Below are positions 29,496 to 38,584 of a DNA stretch of 64,000 bases, in pieces. The notes under the pieces are model-generated. The model did no database searches. It saw nothing but the letters and a program-made list of their open reading frames with translations, and was not told the origin of the DNA. Within the stretch, counting starts at the first letter, position 1. Each line of letters starts with the position of its first letter. The position numbers were made by a program, and so were the translations under genes. The DNA comes from Bacteroides zhangwenhongii (lineage in GTDB: Bacteria; Bacteroidota; Bacteroidia; Bacteroidales; Bacteroidaceae). The stretch covers positions 4,588,001 through 4,652,000 of the forward strand of contig NZ_CP059856.1 of assembly GCF_009193325.2 (NCBI RefSeq). The letters run 5' to 3'.

Positions 29496-30764
29496 ATGAA
29501 AAGAAATATAGGAATGCTGGCGCTGATAATGGCGTTTTGGTTCACAATCTCGTTTATCACTAATATTCTGGGACCACTTATTCCGGACATCATTCACAAC
29601 TTCAATTTAAGTGACCTGGCAATGGCGGGTTTTATCCCGACTTCTTTCTTTCTGGCTTATGCCATCATGTCCATTCCCGCCGGGTTACTGATCGACCGTT
29701 TCGGTGAAAAGCCGGTATTGTTCGGCGGATTCCTAATGCCGTTTATCGGAACTATTCTGTTTGCTTGTATGCATACCTATCCGATGTTGCTGGCTTCTTC
29801 CTTCATCATCGGCTTGGGGATGGCTATGCTGCAAACGGTACTGAATCCGCTTCAACGTACTGTGGGAGGGGAAGAGAACTATGCGTTCGTTGCCGAACTG
29901 GCGCAATTTATGTTTGGAATCGCTTCTTTCCTGAGTCCTTTAGTGTATACTTATCTGATTCGTGAACTTGATCCGGCAACGTACACAGCCGGAAAAGGAT
30001 TCTTCATTGATTTATTGGCAGATGTCACCCCGCGGGAAATGCCTTGGGTATCGCTTTATTGGGTATTCGCCTTAATTCTGTTGGTCATGTTGATTGCCGT
30101 CAGTCTCTCCCGTTTCCCGAAAATAGAATTGAAAGAAGACGAGAAAAGCGGATCAAAGGATTCCTATCTGGCTTTATTCAAACAAAAGTATGTATGGCTG
30201 TTCTTTATGGGAATCTTCTGTTATGTCAGCACAGAGCAGGGCACTTCTATCTTTATGAGTACATTCCTCGAACAGTATCATGGAGTCAACCCTCAAACAG
30301 ATGGCGCGCAAGCCGTTAGTTATTTTTGGGGATTGATGACGGCCGGTTGTCTGGTCGGAATGTTGCTGCTGAAGTTGATTGACAGCAAACGATTGTTACA
30401 GATTTCGGGAGTATTGACGATTGTGTTGTTGCTTTCCGCTTTATTCGGAAGCAAGGGAATTGCTTTGATTGCTTTCCCTGCCGTAGGATTCAGCATTTCA
30501 ATGATGTACTCCATCGTGTTCTCTCTGGCCTTGAATTCCGCCTCACAACATCATGGCTCTTTTGCCGGTATTTTATGTTCCGCAATCGTAGGCGGAGCAG
30601 GCGGTCCGATGATTGTCAGCACGATAGCCGATGCTACGTCGCTAAGAACAGGTATGTTGTTTATCCTGGTCTTTGTAGGATACATCACGTTCATCGGCTT
30701 TTGGGCTCGCCCGTTGATTAACAATAAGACAGTGAAACTGAAAGAACTGTTTAAAAAAGCATGA
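29496..30764 (+). CDS. MFS sugar transporter (inner membrane)
   Basis: The frame opens at a TTG (29469), but ATG 29496 gives the natural membrane start (MKRNIGMLALIMAFWFTI) and avoids the repeat region. The 422-residue protein has about 12 membrane helices and the FucP/NagP-like major facilitator pattern, with GLLIDRFGEKPVLFGG as the loop 2-3 motif. It presumably moves monosaccharides or disaccharides released by GH88 and the sulfatase from periplasm to cytosol, where the ROK kinase phosphorylates them. The stop codon overlaps the start of the PL15 gene (ATGA), indicating translational coupling. Confidence 0.9.
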   Translation: MKRNIGMLALIMAFWFTISFITNILGPLIPDIIHNFNLSDLAMAGFIPTSFFLAYAIMSIPAGLLIDRFGEKPVLFGGFLMPFIGTILFACMHTYPMLLASSFIIGLGMAMLQTVLNPLQRTVGGEENYAFVAELAQFMFGIASFLSPLVYTYLIRELDPATYTAGKGFFIDLLADVTPREMPWVSLYWVFALILLVMLIAVSLSRFPKIELKEDEKSGSKDSYLALFKQKYVWLFFMGIFCYVSTEQGTSIFMSTFLEQYHGVNPQTDGAQAVSYFWGLMTAGCLVGMLLLKLIDSKRLLQISGVLTIVLLLSALFGSKGIALIAFPAVGFSISMMYSIVFSLALNSASQHHGSFAGILCSAIVGGAGGPMIVSTIADATSLRTGMLFILVFVGYITFIGFWARPLINNKTVKLKELFKKA

Positions 30765-33385
30765 TTATGAAACAACGAAGCTATATTCTCCTTTTGTTTT
30801 CCATCCTGTTATCCGCAAACGGATATGCCCAGAAAGGTATTATGCGCCTTAGCCAACAGACATTGATGCATGAGGTACGTGAAACTCCTTCGCCACTGGA
30901 CGGACAGCATATTGCAGTTAATCCGCCACGCTTCATGTGGCCGGATAAGTATCCGCATCTCGGCGCCGTACTCGACGGTGTGGAAGAAGAGGATTTCAAA
31001 CCGGAAGTAACTTATCGTATCCGCATCGCACGTGATCCGGAGTTTAAGTCGGAAGTTATCACTGCCGAAAGGAAATGGGCATTCTTCAATCCTTTCAAAT
31101 TATTCGGGAAAGGAAAATGGTATTGGCAGCACGCATACGTTGACAAAGACGGTAAGGAGGAATGGTCGCCTGTTTACCATTTCTATGTAGACGAGCAGAC
31201 GCGTACTTTCAACCCGCCTTCACTGCAAGAAGTATTGGCTAAATTTCCAAAGACTCATCCCCGTATTCTGCTCGATGCGAACGACTGGGATAACATCATC
31301 GAACGGAATAAGAACAACCCGGAAGCACAGGCGTATATCACAAAGGCCAATAAATGTTTGAATCACCCGCTGAAACATCTGGAAGAGGAAATTGATACGA
31401 CACAGGTTGTGAAACTGACGAACATCGTGCAATACCGTTCTGCACTGATTCGGGAAAGCCGGAAGATTGTAGACCGTGAAGAAGCGAACATTGAAGCAAT
31501 GGTACGCGCTTATCTGCTGACTAAAGATGAGGTGTATTATAAGGAAGGTATCAAACGCCTTTCTGAAATTCTCTCATGGAAAAACAGCAAGTATTTTGCA
31601 GGAGATTTCAACCGCTCCACGATTTTGTCGATGAGTACTTCGGCATACGATGCATGGTATAATCTGATGAAACCGGAAGAAAAAAAGCTGCTCTTGAGAA
31701 CGATCCGCGATAATGGCAAGAAGTTCTATCATGAGTATGTCAATCATCTGGAAAACCGTATTGCCGACAATCATGTCTGGCAAATGACTTTCCGTATTCT
31801 AAATATGGCAGCTTTCGCTACGTACGGCGAACTTCCGATAGCTTCTACTTGGGTGGATTATTGTTACAATGAATGGGTATCTCGCCTGCCGGGACTTAAT
31901 ACGGACGGGGGATGGCATAATGGCGATTCTTATTTCCATGTCAATCTCCGCACGTTGATCGAAGTGCCTGCTTTCTACTCTCGTATCAGTGGATTCGATT
32001 TCTTTGCCGACCCGTGGTATAACAACAATGCACTTTATGTCATCTATCAGCAACCGCCATTCTCCAAATCTGCCGGACAGGGGAATTCTCATGAGACAAA
32101 GATGAAGCCGAACGGTACACGTGTGGGCTACGCAGATGCACTGGCACGTGAATGTAATAATCCGTGGGCGGCAGCTTATGCACGTACGATATTGGAAAAA
32201 GAACCGGACATCATGAAGAAAACATTCTTAGGTAAATCCGGCGACTTGACTTGGTACCGCTGTACTACTAAAAAATCATTGCCGAAAGAGGAACGTTCAT
32301 TGGCTGAGCTCCCTATGACAAAAGTATTCAACGAAACGGGAATAGCAACGATGCATACTTCATTGGGAGATATAGGTAAGAATGCCATGCTTTCATTCCG
32401 TTCGAGTCCTTACGGTTCCACTTCTCATGCACTGGCTAATCAGAATGCTTTCAACACGTTCTATGGTGGGAAGGCTATTTTCTACAGTAGCGGTCATCGT
32501 ACCGGTTTTACGGATGATCATTGCATGTACGCCTACCGCAATACACGTGCGCACAATAGTATTCTGGTCAATGGCATGACGCAGAAGATAGGTACGGAAG
32601 GATACGGCTGGATTCCACGTTGGTATGAAGGGGAAAAGATTTCCTATATGGTGGGTGATGCGTCCAATGCGTACGGAAAAGTCACTGCTCCCATTTGGCT
32701 GAAACGCGGTGAGCTATCGGGTACTCAATATACTCCGGAAAAAGGATGGGATGAGAACAAACTGGATATGTTCCGCCGTCATATCATCCAATTAGGCAAT
32801 AGTGGCGTATATGTGATTTATGACGAACTGGAGGGTAAAGAGGCTGTAACATGGAGTTATCTTTTGCATACGGTAGAACTTCCTATGGAAATGAAAGAAC
32901 TTCCGAACGAAGTGCAAGTTACGGGCAAGAATAAGGCAGGCGGAGTTTCTGTAGCTCACCTCTTCAGTTCGGCTAAGACAGAACAGGCTATTGCAGATAC
33001 TTTCTTCTGTGCTCCGACAAACTGGAAAAATGTAACGAACGCACAAGGGAAAACTCTGAAATATCCTAATCACTGGCATTTCTCTTCTACAACCGTTCCA
33101 TGCAAGGTTGCCCGTTTCTTAACGGTTATGGATACTCATGGAAATAATCGCCCGGATATGAAAGTAGTCCGTAACGGTAATACCGTTCAAGTCGGAGATT
33201 GGGTTATCAACTGCAATCTGACTGAGAAAGGAAAAGCCGCTATCACCGTCACCAACAAATCTGAAAAGGCTTCTTTGAACTATGATGCAGGTAAAAAGGA
33301 AGGTGCAACAATTGTAACCGATCAGATAAAAGGCAAACAGATCAGTAAAGTACTGACGGATTATTTGCCGGACTTTGAGATATAA
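30761..33385 (+). CDS. PL15-family exolytic heparin/heparan sulfate lyase
   Basis: An 874-residue protein with an SPI signal (ILLLFSILLSANGYAQ), so periplasmic; ATG 30767 is an equally good start. The DUF4962-like N-terminal beta domain (PPRFMWPDKYPHLG) precedes an (alpha/alpha) toroid (about 150-480) and a C-terminal heparinase II/III-type sheet domain with SSPYGSTSHALANQNAF and NTRAHNSILVNG, which hold the candidate catalytic residues. The size and order match the PL15 exolyase of the B. thetaiotaomicron heparin PUL (BT4652, from memory), which trims oligosaccharides to unsaturated disaccharides. It is the last gene of the operon and is followed by a terminator. Confidence 0.9.
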   Translation: MIMKQRSYILLLFSILLSANGYAQKGIMRLSQQTLMHEVRETPSPLDGQHIAVNPPRFMWPDKYPHLGAVLDGVEEEDFKPEVTYRIRIARDPEFKSEVITAERKWAFFNPFKLFGKGKWYWQHAYVDKDGKEEWSPVYHFYVDEQTRTFNPPSLQEVLAKFPKTHPRILLDANDWDNIIERNKNNPEAQAYITKANKCLNHPLKHLEEEIDTTQVVKLTNIVQYRSALIRESRKIVDREEANIEAMVRAYLLTKDEVYYKEGIKRLSEILSWKNSKYFAGDFNRSTILSMSTSAYDAWYNLMKPEEKKLLLRTIRDNGKKFYHEYVNHLENRIADNHVWQMTFRILNMAAFATYGELPIASTWVDYCYNEWVSRLPGLNTDGGWHNGDSYFHVNLRTLIEVPAFYSRISGFDFFADPWYNNNALYVIYQQPPFSKSAGQGNSHETKMKPNGTRVGYADALARECNNPWAAAYARTILEKEPDIMKKTFLGKSGDLTWYRCTTKKSLPKEERSLAELPMTKVFNETGIATMHTSLGDIGKNAMLSFRSSPYGSTSHALANQNAFNTFYGGKAIFYSSGHRTGFTDDHCMYAYRNTRAHNSILVNGMTQKIGTEGYGWIPRWYEGEKISYMVGDASNAYGKVTAPIWLKRGELSGTQYTPEKGWDENKLDMFRRHIIQLGNSGVYVIYDELEGKEAVTWSYLLHTVELPMEMKELPNEVQVTGKNKAGGVSVAHLFSSAKTEQAIADTFFCAPTNWKNVTNAQGKTLKYPNHWHFSSTTVPCKVARFLTVMDTHGNNRPDMKVVRNGNTVQVGDWVINCNLTEKGKAAITVTNKSEKASLNYDAGKKEGATIVTDQIKGKQISKVLTDYLPDFEI

Positions 33386-33404
33386 ACTTATAGTATTCAA
33401 ATGA

Positions 33405-33431
33405 AAACAGGGGGGCTTTGCCCTCCTGTTT
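33405..33431 (+). terminator. Terminator of the PUL enzyme operon
   Basis: AAACAGGGGGGC pairs with GCCCTCCTGTTT (12 bp with one G-T wobble) around a TTT loop, 20 bp after the PL15 stop, followed by T/C-rich sequence. Confidence 0.8.
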
Positions 33432-33490
33432 CCATCTTTCCTTCTTCCTAACGTTCATTAATTTAGGGATATTCCTAAAATAATAAAATT

Positions 33491-33528
33491 AAAGGCAACT
33501 ACTTCATTGCGAATTAGTTGCCTTTTTT
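33491..33528 (+). terminator. Hairpin in the IS left end
   Basis: AAAGGCAACTA (33491-33501) pairs perfectly with TAGTTGCCTTT (33515-33525), followed by more Ts. Lying between the left inverted repeat and the transposase, it probably blocks read-through transcription from outside into the transposase. A C6...G5 inverted pair (about 33543-33576) sits just before the transposase start and may also sequester the start region. Confidence 0.7.
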
Positions 33529-33597
33529 GTATCTTTAAGCACTCCCCCCAAAAAACGGTTTGACGGCCAAAACGGGGGTAATTAAATATAAAAACAC

Positions 33598-34953
33598 ATG
33601 GTAAAGATACAAAAAATTTCAGAAATCGAACCTAGTTTAGGTTTTACCGAGTTCGATATACTAAAAAAATATCGTCAAAGTTTTGCAACGAGTGAATTAG
33701 GTCGGCTCCATTCTCTGTTTCCTTTCTCGGCACTGGCCCGCCAAATGCATTTGAAGTCTTCCACTTTGGGGCGTAAAAGTTATTTTTCTCCCGAAGGTAA
33801 AATAGCCTTGATGGTCTTGAAGTCCTATACCAACTTCTCCGATTCACAACTGATCGAACATTTAAACGGTAATATTCATTACCAGATATTCTGTGGTGTT
33901 CAGATTGATCCTCTTCATCCACTGACCAATTCAAAAATCGTCAGTGCAATCCGTCAGGAACAGGCGGAACATCTTGATATTGAGTCCCTCCAGCTTATTC
34001 TGGCTGAGCACTGGAAACCTTACCTTGAAAACCTTCATGTCTGTATGACCGATGCCACCTGTTATGAAAGTCATCTGCGCTTTCCTACCGATGTCAAACT
34101 CTTATGGGAAGGTATTGTATGGCTTCACCGTCATCTGTGCAAACATTGCCGTACATTGCACATACAACGTCCCCGTAACAAGTATCTTGATGTAAGCCGC
34201 GCCTACCTTGCTTATAGCAAACTTCGTAAACGCAGGAAATCACAGACCCGTATGATTAAACGCAGGTTACTTCAGTTGTTGGAAAAGTTACTTGAGCAGC
34301 TGAAGCTGCTTCATTCATCCTACAGGGACAGGCTTACACTATCCTCCGATTACCAAAGACGTTTCTCGGTCATACAGAGGGTCCTTGAGCAAGGGAAGTA
34401 TTTATTTGCAGGTGAAAAAGTGTCCGACCGTATTGTGAGTATCGACCGGCATTACCTTCGTCCCATTATCAGAGGCAAGGAAACCAAATCCGTTGAATTC
34501 GGCGCCAAAGTCAACAATATACAGATAGATGGGATCTCCTTCATAGAACATATCTCCTTTAAGGCTTTCAACGAAGGAATACGTTTGAAGGACTGTATTC
34601 GTCTGCAACAACTGACCGGGGTTAGAGTGAAGGCGCTGGCAGCGGATTCAATCTATGCTAATAATGCCAACCGGAAATTTTGTACAAGATATCACATCAG
34701 TACTTCCTTTAAGCGTAAGGGCAGAGCGGCCAAAGACGAGCCGCTTCGTAAGATCTTACGGTCGGAACTCGGCCGTGAAAGAGCCACCCGCCTGGAAGGA
34801 AGCTTTGGAACACAGAAACAACATTACTCACTGGCCAGGATAAAAGCCAGAAACAGGAAAACGGAAATGCTTTGGATTTTCTTTGGAATACATACGGCCA
34901 ATGCGGTATGTATGATAGAAAAGGTTGAAAAGAAAATAAGAAAGGCTGCATAA
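33598..34953 (+). CDS. IS5/IS1182-like DDE transposase
   Basis: A 451-residue transposase. The N-terminal DUF772-type region (KSYFSPEGKIALMVLKSYTN, FSDSQLIEHL) is followed by the RNase H-like DDE core: CMTDATCYES gives the first Asp, VKALAADSIYANNANRKF the second, and TRLEGSFGTQKQHYSLARIK the catalytic Glu region, ending in WIFFGIHTANAV as usual for this group. The frame is complete and shows no decay, so the protein may be active even though the element around it is split by another IS. Confidence 0.88.
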   Translation: MVKIQKISEIEPSLGFTEFDILKKYRQSFATSELGRLHSLFPFSALARQMHLKSSTLGRKSYFSPEGKIALMVLKSYTNFSDSQLIEHLNGNIHYQIFCGVQIDPLHPLTNSKIVSAIRQEQAEHLDIESLQLILAEHWKPYLENLHVCMTDATCYESHLRFPTDVKLLWEGIVWLHRHLCKHCRTLHIQRPRNKYLDVSRAYLAYSKLRKRRKSQTRMIKRRLLQLLEKLLEQLKLLHSSYRDRLTLSSDYQRRFSVIQRVLEQGKYLFAGEKVSDRIVSIDRHYLRPIIRGKETKSVEFGAKVNNIQIDGISFIEHISFKAFNEGIRLKDCIRLQQLTGVRVKALAADSIYANNANRKFCTRYHISTSFKRKGRAAKDEPLRKILRSELGRERATRLEGSFGTQKQHYSLARIKARNRKTEMLWIFFGIHTANAVCMIEKVEKKIRKAA

Positions 34954-35125
34954 TCTGACTAAAATGAGAGGTAAACAGGAGAGGTTTTAACTTCCCCTAA
35001 AAAAGACATGTACATAATGCAAGGTTGGAAGAGAAAACATAAGAATATGTAAATAATATTCTATAAAAAAGGATGAAGGAATGGGGAGTTGACAGAAAAA
35101 ATTAAGAGAAAAGCTCACGTAAGGT

Positions 35126-36490
35126 GGCAGTGTCCATAATATTGTGTAAATGTAAACGGGATTCAGTTATAAGTTCTCTTATATCTGGATTCTGTTTTCA
35201 AAAATAAGCATAAACTGGTTCATAATCAATCCCCAGTTAGTAATCGGCATTGTCCATTTCTTCTCAATCTCCATCAAGGAAAGGTATACCATCTTCTTCA
35301 CTGCGTCATCCGACGGGAATGAAAGCTTTGATTTAGTGTACTTTCTGATTTTTCCATTCAGATTTTCAATGAGATTTGTGGTATAGATTATTTTTCTGAT
35401 TTCCAATGGGAACTGAAAGAAAACAGTCAGATCATCCCAGTTGTTCCTCCATGAAAGAATGGCATAAGGGTACTTCCCTCCCCATTTCTTTTCCAGATTA
35501 TCAAGCTCCGCGGCAGCAACTTCCTTGTTTGGCGCATTATAGATATTCTTCATATCTGCCGTGAACTCTTTTTTGTCCTTGTAAACGACATATTTACATG
35601 AGTTTCTTATCTGATGTACAACACAAATCTGAGTTGATGACTGAGGGAATACGGTACGTATAGTGTCCGTAAATCCGTTCAGGTTATCGGTACAGGTTAT
35701 CAGTATATCTTGTACCCCACGGGCCTTCAAGTCAGTGAGAACACCCATCCAGAAGGCGGAACTCTCTGATTTACCCACCCACATGCCAAGAACTTCCTTC
35801 AAGCCGTTTTGTTTCAGGCCGACACAGAGATAGACAGTCTTGTTGATAATCTTCCCGTTGTCACGGACCTTGAAGACAATACCGTCCATCCAAACGATGA
35901 GATAGACCGGGTCCAAAGGACGGTTCTGCCATTCTTGAGCAGCCTGGTTTACTTTGTTTGTGATGATGGAGATGGCAGAGGTGGAGAGTTCTATCTCATA
36001 GATCTCGCGCATCTCTTCTTCTATATCGGACACACTCATTCCTTTGGCATATAAGGAGATAACAAGCTTTTCTATGGAAAGCCCGCGGCTTTCATGCTTG
36101 GGGACTACTATGGGTTCAAACTGACCGTTGCGGTCACGAGGGATGGGTATGACAGCCTCGCCGTGCTCGGTCTGGATTTTCTTGGGGTAACTGCCGTTAC
36201 GGGAATTACCACTGTTATTGCCGGAAACAGAATGTTTCTCATAACCCAAATGAGCATCCATCTCACCTTCAAGCATCTTCTCCAGCACTTGGGCGTGGAG
36301 CTGCTTTAGGAACTTGCTTACGTCTGCCTCAGTTTTGAAATGGCTGAGGAACTCCTTGGTTAAAACCTCATCAGGCACTACATGATTCTCTTTCATAATC
36401 TTTTTCATTTTGCAAATCTATTAAATAAAAAAATACGAAACTCGTACTGAATCCCGTATTTTACATTTACACAAAATATTTTATAGTGCC
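35126..36490 (-). mobile_element. IS256-family insertion sequence, 1365 bp, with 8-bp target duplication
   Basis: Both ends read inward GGCA...GTGTAAATGTAAA over about 31 bp of imperfect inverted repeat. They are flanked by the direct repeat CGTAAGGT at 35118-35125 and 36491-36498, the 8-bp target duplication expected for this family. The single transposase gene fills the element on the minus strand. Restoring the empty site joins AAGAGAAAAG (35104-35113) to CTTTTCTCTT (36503-36512), so the element landed in the loop of a hairpin inside the older IS. Confidence 0.93.
35179..36408 (-). CDS. IS256-family (Mutator-type) transposase
   Basis: A 409-residue transposase of the IS256/Mutator type. 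[18 protein letters not shown] and [13 protein letters not shown] carry the two Asp residues, [19 protein letters not shown] contains the catalytic-Glu region typical of the family (NxIExxN), and [13 protein letters not shown] is the C/H signature. The frame is full length with no stop, so the element could be active. Confidence 0.93.
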   Translation of the reverse strand: MKKIMKENHVVPDEVLTKEFLSHFKTEADVSKFLKQLHAQVLEKMLEGEMDAHLGYEKHSVSGNNSGNSRNGSYPKKIQTEHGEAVIPIPRDRNGQFEPIVVPKHESRGLSIEKLVISLYAKGMSVSDIEEEMREIYEIELSTSAISIITNKVNQAAQEWQNRPLDPVYLIVWMDGIVFKVRDNGKIINKTVYLCVGLKQNGLKEVLGMWVGKSESSAFWMGVLTDLKARGVQDILITCTDNLNGFTDTIRTVFPQSSTQICVVHQIRNSCKYVVYKDKKEFTADMKNIYNAPNKEVAAAELDNLEKKWGGKYPYAILSWRNNWDDLTVFFQFPLEIRKIIYTTNLIENLNGKIRKYTKSKLSFPSDDAVKKMVYLSLMEIEKKWTMPITNWGLIMNQFMLIFENRIQI

Positions 36491-36554
36491 CGTAAGGTAA
36501 AACTTTTCTCTTGATTTATGAGAAAGAGGAACATTTACTGAATATCCCTAAAAG

Positions 36555-36836
36555 TCACGCATTCTTCACTATATCCGTAAAATCAGACCAGTTCTCTACT
36601 TTGTAACCTCTGATATCACGAACGGACTTCTTAAACCAATTTATTTTCGACAAGGCCATAATCGCCTTAATAACATTACCTAAATCATCACTTTCGGTTA
36701 GATAAGTACTACCTTGCACCCAGTTAAAGCCATTTCGTCTTAAAACTTCTTTTATTTCAAAATAAGCATTATTGTAAGGTTCACCATAATGCTTTTTGAG
36801 ATCCGAAATGACCATATCGAAACTTATTGCAAACAT
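36555..36836 (-). CDS. VapD-like toxin (Cas2-fold ribonuclease family)
   Basis: A 93-residue protein resembling VapD: the N-terminal strand FAISFDM, then [25 protein letters not shown], and the end [20 protein letters not shown] follow the family pattern. VapD proteins are small endoribonucleases with a ferredoxin/Cas2-like fold and act as toxins or persistence factors in several bacteria. Its first 13 bases overlap the end of a 64-residue upstream frame, indicating translational coupling with an antitoxin-like partner. An IS ends 2 bp after the stop codon; the protein has normal length and seems intact. Confidence 0.78.
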   Translation of the reverse strand: MFAISFDMVISDLKKHYGEPYNNAYFEIKEVLRRNGFNWVQGSTYLTESDDLGNVIKAIMALSKINWFKKSVRDIRGYKVENWSDFTDIVKNA

Positions 36837-37018
36837 TCCTCTTCTTTTAGTGGTTTAAACAAATCTTTCTGCCCGAAAAAGATAACTCCCTTATCTGTCT
36901 TCGCAGAGATGACAATGCCAATAAAGGGATTGTTTTCAACCTCTATCACCGTTGCCGGCGTCCAGTCGGCAAGCATAGTCAAATCGGGTGATACTAATAC
37001 TTTGTCTCCTATTTCCAT
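36824..37018 (-). CDS. Small protein upstream of vapD, putative antitoxin
   Basis: A 64-residue acidic protein starting [19 protein letters not shown] and predicted to form a small SH3-like beta-barrel (alternating hydrophobic strands, for example [14 protein letters not shown]). Its stop overlaps the vapD-like start by 13 bp. Small SH3-like VapX antitoxins precede VapD in Haemophilus; whether this protein is homologous cannot be judged here, but position and size fit an antitoxin. Confidence 0.65.
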   Translation of the reverse strand: MEIGDKVLVSPDLTMLADWTPATVIEVENNPFIGIVISAKTDKGVIFFGQKDLFKPLKEEECLQ

Positions 37019-37045
37019 AATGAGTTACCATTTAATTTATGAGAA

Positions 37046-37053
37046 CAAAGATA
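37046..37053 (-). promoter_or_regulatory. Putative -7 element of the toxin-antitoxin pair
   Basis: On the minus strand TATCTTTG matches TAnnTTTG and lies 27 bp before the ATG whose first base is 37018. Confidence 0.5.
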
Positions 37054-37081
37054 AGTACTTAAATTTGCACGAACAAGTATT

Positions 37082-38557
37082 TTATGGATTATTACCCAGC
37101 CAACATTCAATAACCGGCTTTTCATGCAAATAATCAGGCATACACATACCAGTCATTGCACCGACATAAGTAGGATCTGATATTGAATAATATGCTCCTT
37201 TATATATATAGCCACTTCCTTCAATCGGGCAAGTCAGTCTAACCGCAACACACTCATGACCGGGATATTTAACTAAATGACAATCAAGGTTCAAAACGTA
37301 TCTTAACAGATATGCATAAAATACAGCACGATCTTCACAATCACATTGGGGATAATAAAGAAGCTCTTCCATAAAGAAAGGCTTTTCGTAGCCGAATTGC
37401 TGACTATCCGTAGCATACGGAAAAGCATATTGCACGAACTTTAAAATACGATTGACAGCTTCCAGTTCACCTAAGCCGCTTACCTGTTTCTTTACCTGTT
37501 CTACAATTATTCTCCTCAATTCAGGTTGCAAAATCGACACAGCATAACAAGAGACAGGCATTTGCGGATAATGAGACAGCATCTTCATTAATGTCACAGA
37601 GACCTCGCTTTCAATGGCAAACTGACCATCAGTAAGACTAAACCTTCTCCATTCATTCACAGGCAAAGTTACCGGATGTTGGAATATTAAATCCACCTCC
37701 TTACCTGCCTTATCTACTTCCGGTATTTCATAAGTTGAAATGACCGGTGTCTTTTCTTCCCGCCCCTTCAATTCATCATAATAAATATGGTACTTCTTCC
37801 CATCTAATTTAATAAAAGAACGCCCATAGACCATCTGACGAAAAGGGATTAGTAAAACCAACTGTTTCGTATCAGTGATTCCCAAACGAACATCATAACC
37901 CAAATGTACCAATGCAAAATGAGTAAATACTATACGAGTTTCGGACGTCCCTCCTGTAAAAGATTGATTGACGCAATGACGTACCAAATCAACCTCCAGC
38001 CAGTCATTAAAGCCATAAGTAGAAACAATCTCTTTCATTCCGGATATCCATTGAAAACCAATATGTTTTTTCTGCATCATTTCCCAATATGCAGAAATGT
38101 TTTGTAACGTAGAAAAGGAAACAGGTTCTTTTTCCTTTTCTATCTCTGGTAATTCTATCTCCAAATCGTAAAAGGTATATACTCTTTTCTTATTTAGAGG
38201 TAAATCCGAAAGCGCTTTTAGCGGGATATCTGTTTTATTCAATGATATGGTATCCGTCACAGGAACAGTGTCAAGCAGCCAAGGAGAAGATAAAACAACT
38301 CCTTTAGCCGAATTGACAACAGGTTGTTTTTCAGGTTTAGGAATCATATCAGCCTTTTCTCCTATGAAACTTTGATAGTCCTTCCAAATTCCTTTCAGAT
38401 ATTCAGAATGCCTTTCGAGCATATTCCTCCGATGAGTATCATACTTATTCAGCATTTCTTTCCGATACTCATCAAAAGTCTGTTTCTCTTGTTGTGCAGA
38501 TAGTACTATCACACAAAAGGACAAAACTAATCCCGCTAAAATCCGCTTCGCTTTCAT
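37082..38557 (-). CDS. Exported transglutaminase-like cysteine protein
   Basis: A 491-residue protein with an SPI signal (ILAGLVLSFCVIVLSAQ). After a charged helical segment (about 25-75) and a mixed domain comes a transglutaminase-like core: YYPQCDCEDRAVFYAYLLR gives the candidate nucleophile (C407 in DCED, with C405 close by), YPGHECVAV gives H434, and YSISDPTYVGA gives the Asp. The family includes peptidases and cross-linking or cyclising enzymes. It is the last gene of the minus-strand operon headed by the caspase-like protein, so both cysteine enzymes may act on the same exported substrates. Its promoter-proximal region is duplicated at 39437-39479. Confidence 0.72.
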   Translation of the reverse strand: MKAKRILAGLVLSFCVIVLSAQQEKQTFDEYRKEMLNKYDTHRRNMLERHSEYLKGIWKDYQSFIGEKADMIPKPEKQPVVNSAKGVVLSSPWLLDTVPVTDTISLNKTDIPLKALSDLPLNKKRVYTFYDLEIELPEIEKEKEPVSFSTLQNISAYWEMMQKKHIGFQWISGMKEIVSTYGFNDWLEVDLVRHCVNQSFTGGTSETRIVFTHFALVHLGYDVRLGITDTKQLVLLIPFRQMVYGRSFIKLDGKKYHIYYDELKGREEKTPVISTYEIPEVDKAGKEVDLIFQHPVTLPVNEWRRFSLTDGQFAIESEVSVTLMKMLSHYPQMPVSCYAVSILQPELRRIIVEQVKKQVSGLGELEAVNRILKFVQYAFPYATDSQQFGYEKPFFMEELLYYPQCDCEDRAVFYAYLLRYVLNLDCHLVKYPGHECVAVRLTCPIEGSGYIYKGAYYSISDPTYVGAMTGMCMPDYLHEKPVIECWLGNNP

Positions 38558-38584
38558 TACAAACTAATCTATTCCTGTGATTTA
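38547..38584. repeat. Direct repeat copy 1 (real gene junction)
   Basis: This 38-bp stretch contains the start codon and first codons of the transglutaminase-like gene plus the stop of the Sel1-type gene. It recurs at 39437-39479 with a 5-bp internal duplication (AATCT) and otherwise near identity. Confidence 0.8.

Larger units (their letters stand above)
33462..36552 (+). mobile_element. IS5/IS1182-like insertion sequence, interrupted by an IS256-family element
   Basis: The block begins TTTAGGGATATTC (33462-33474) and ends GAATATCCCTAAA (36540-36552), a perfect 13-bp inverted pair. Removing the nested IS256-family element and one target copy leaves about 1.72 kb with a single transposase gene, a normal size for this group. 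No clear target duplication is visible at the outer ends. The left end abuts the PUL terminator region, and the right end lies 2 bp from the vapD-like stop codon. Confidence 0.82.
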
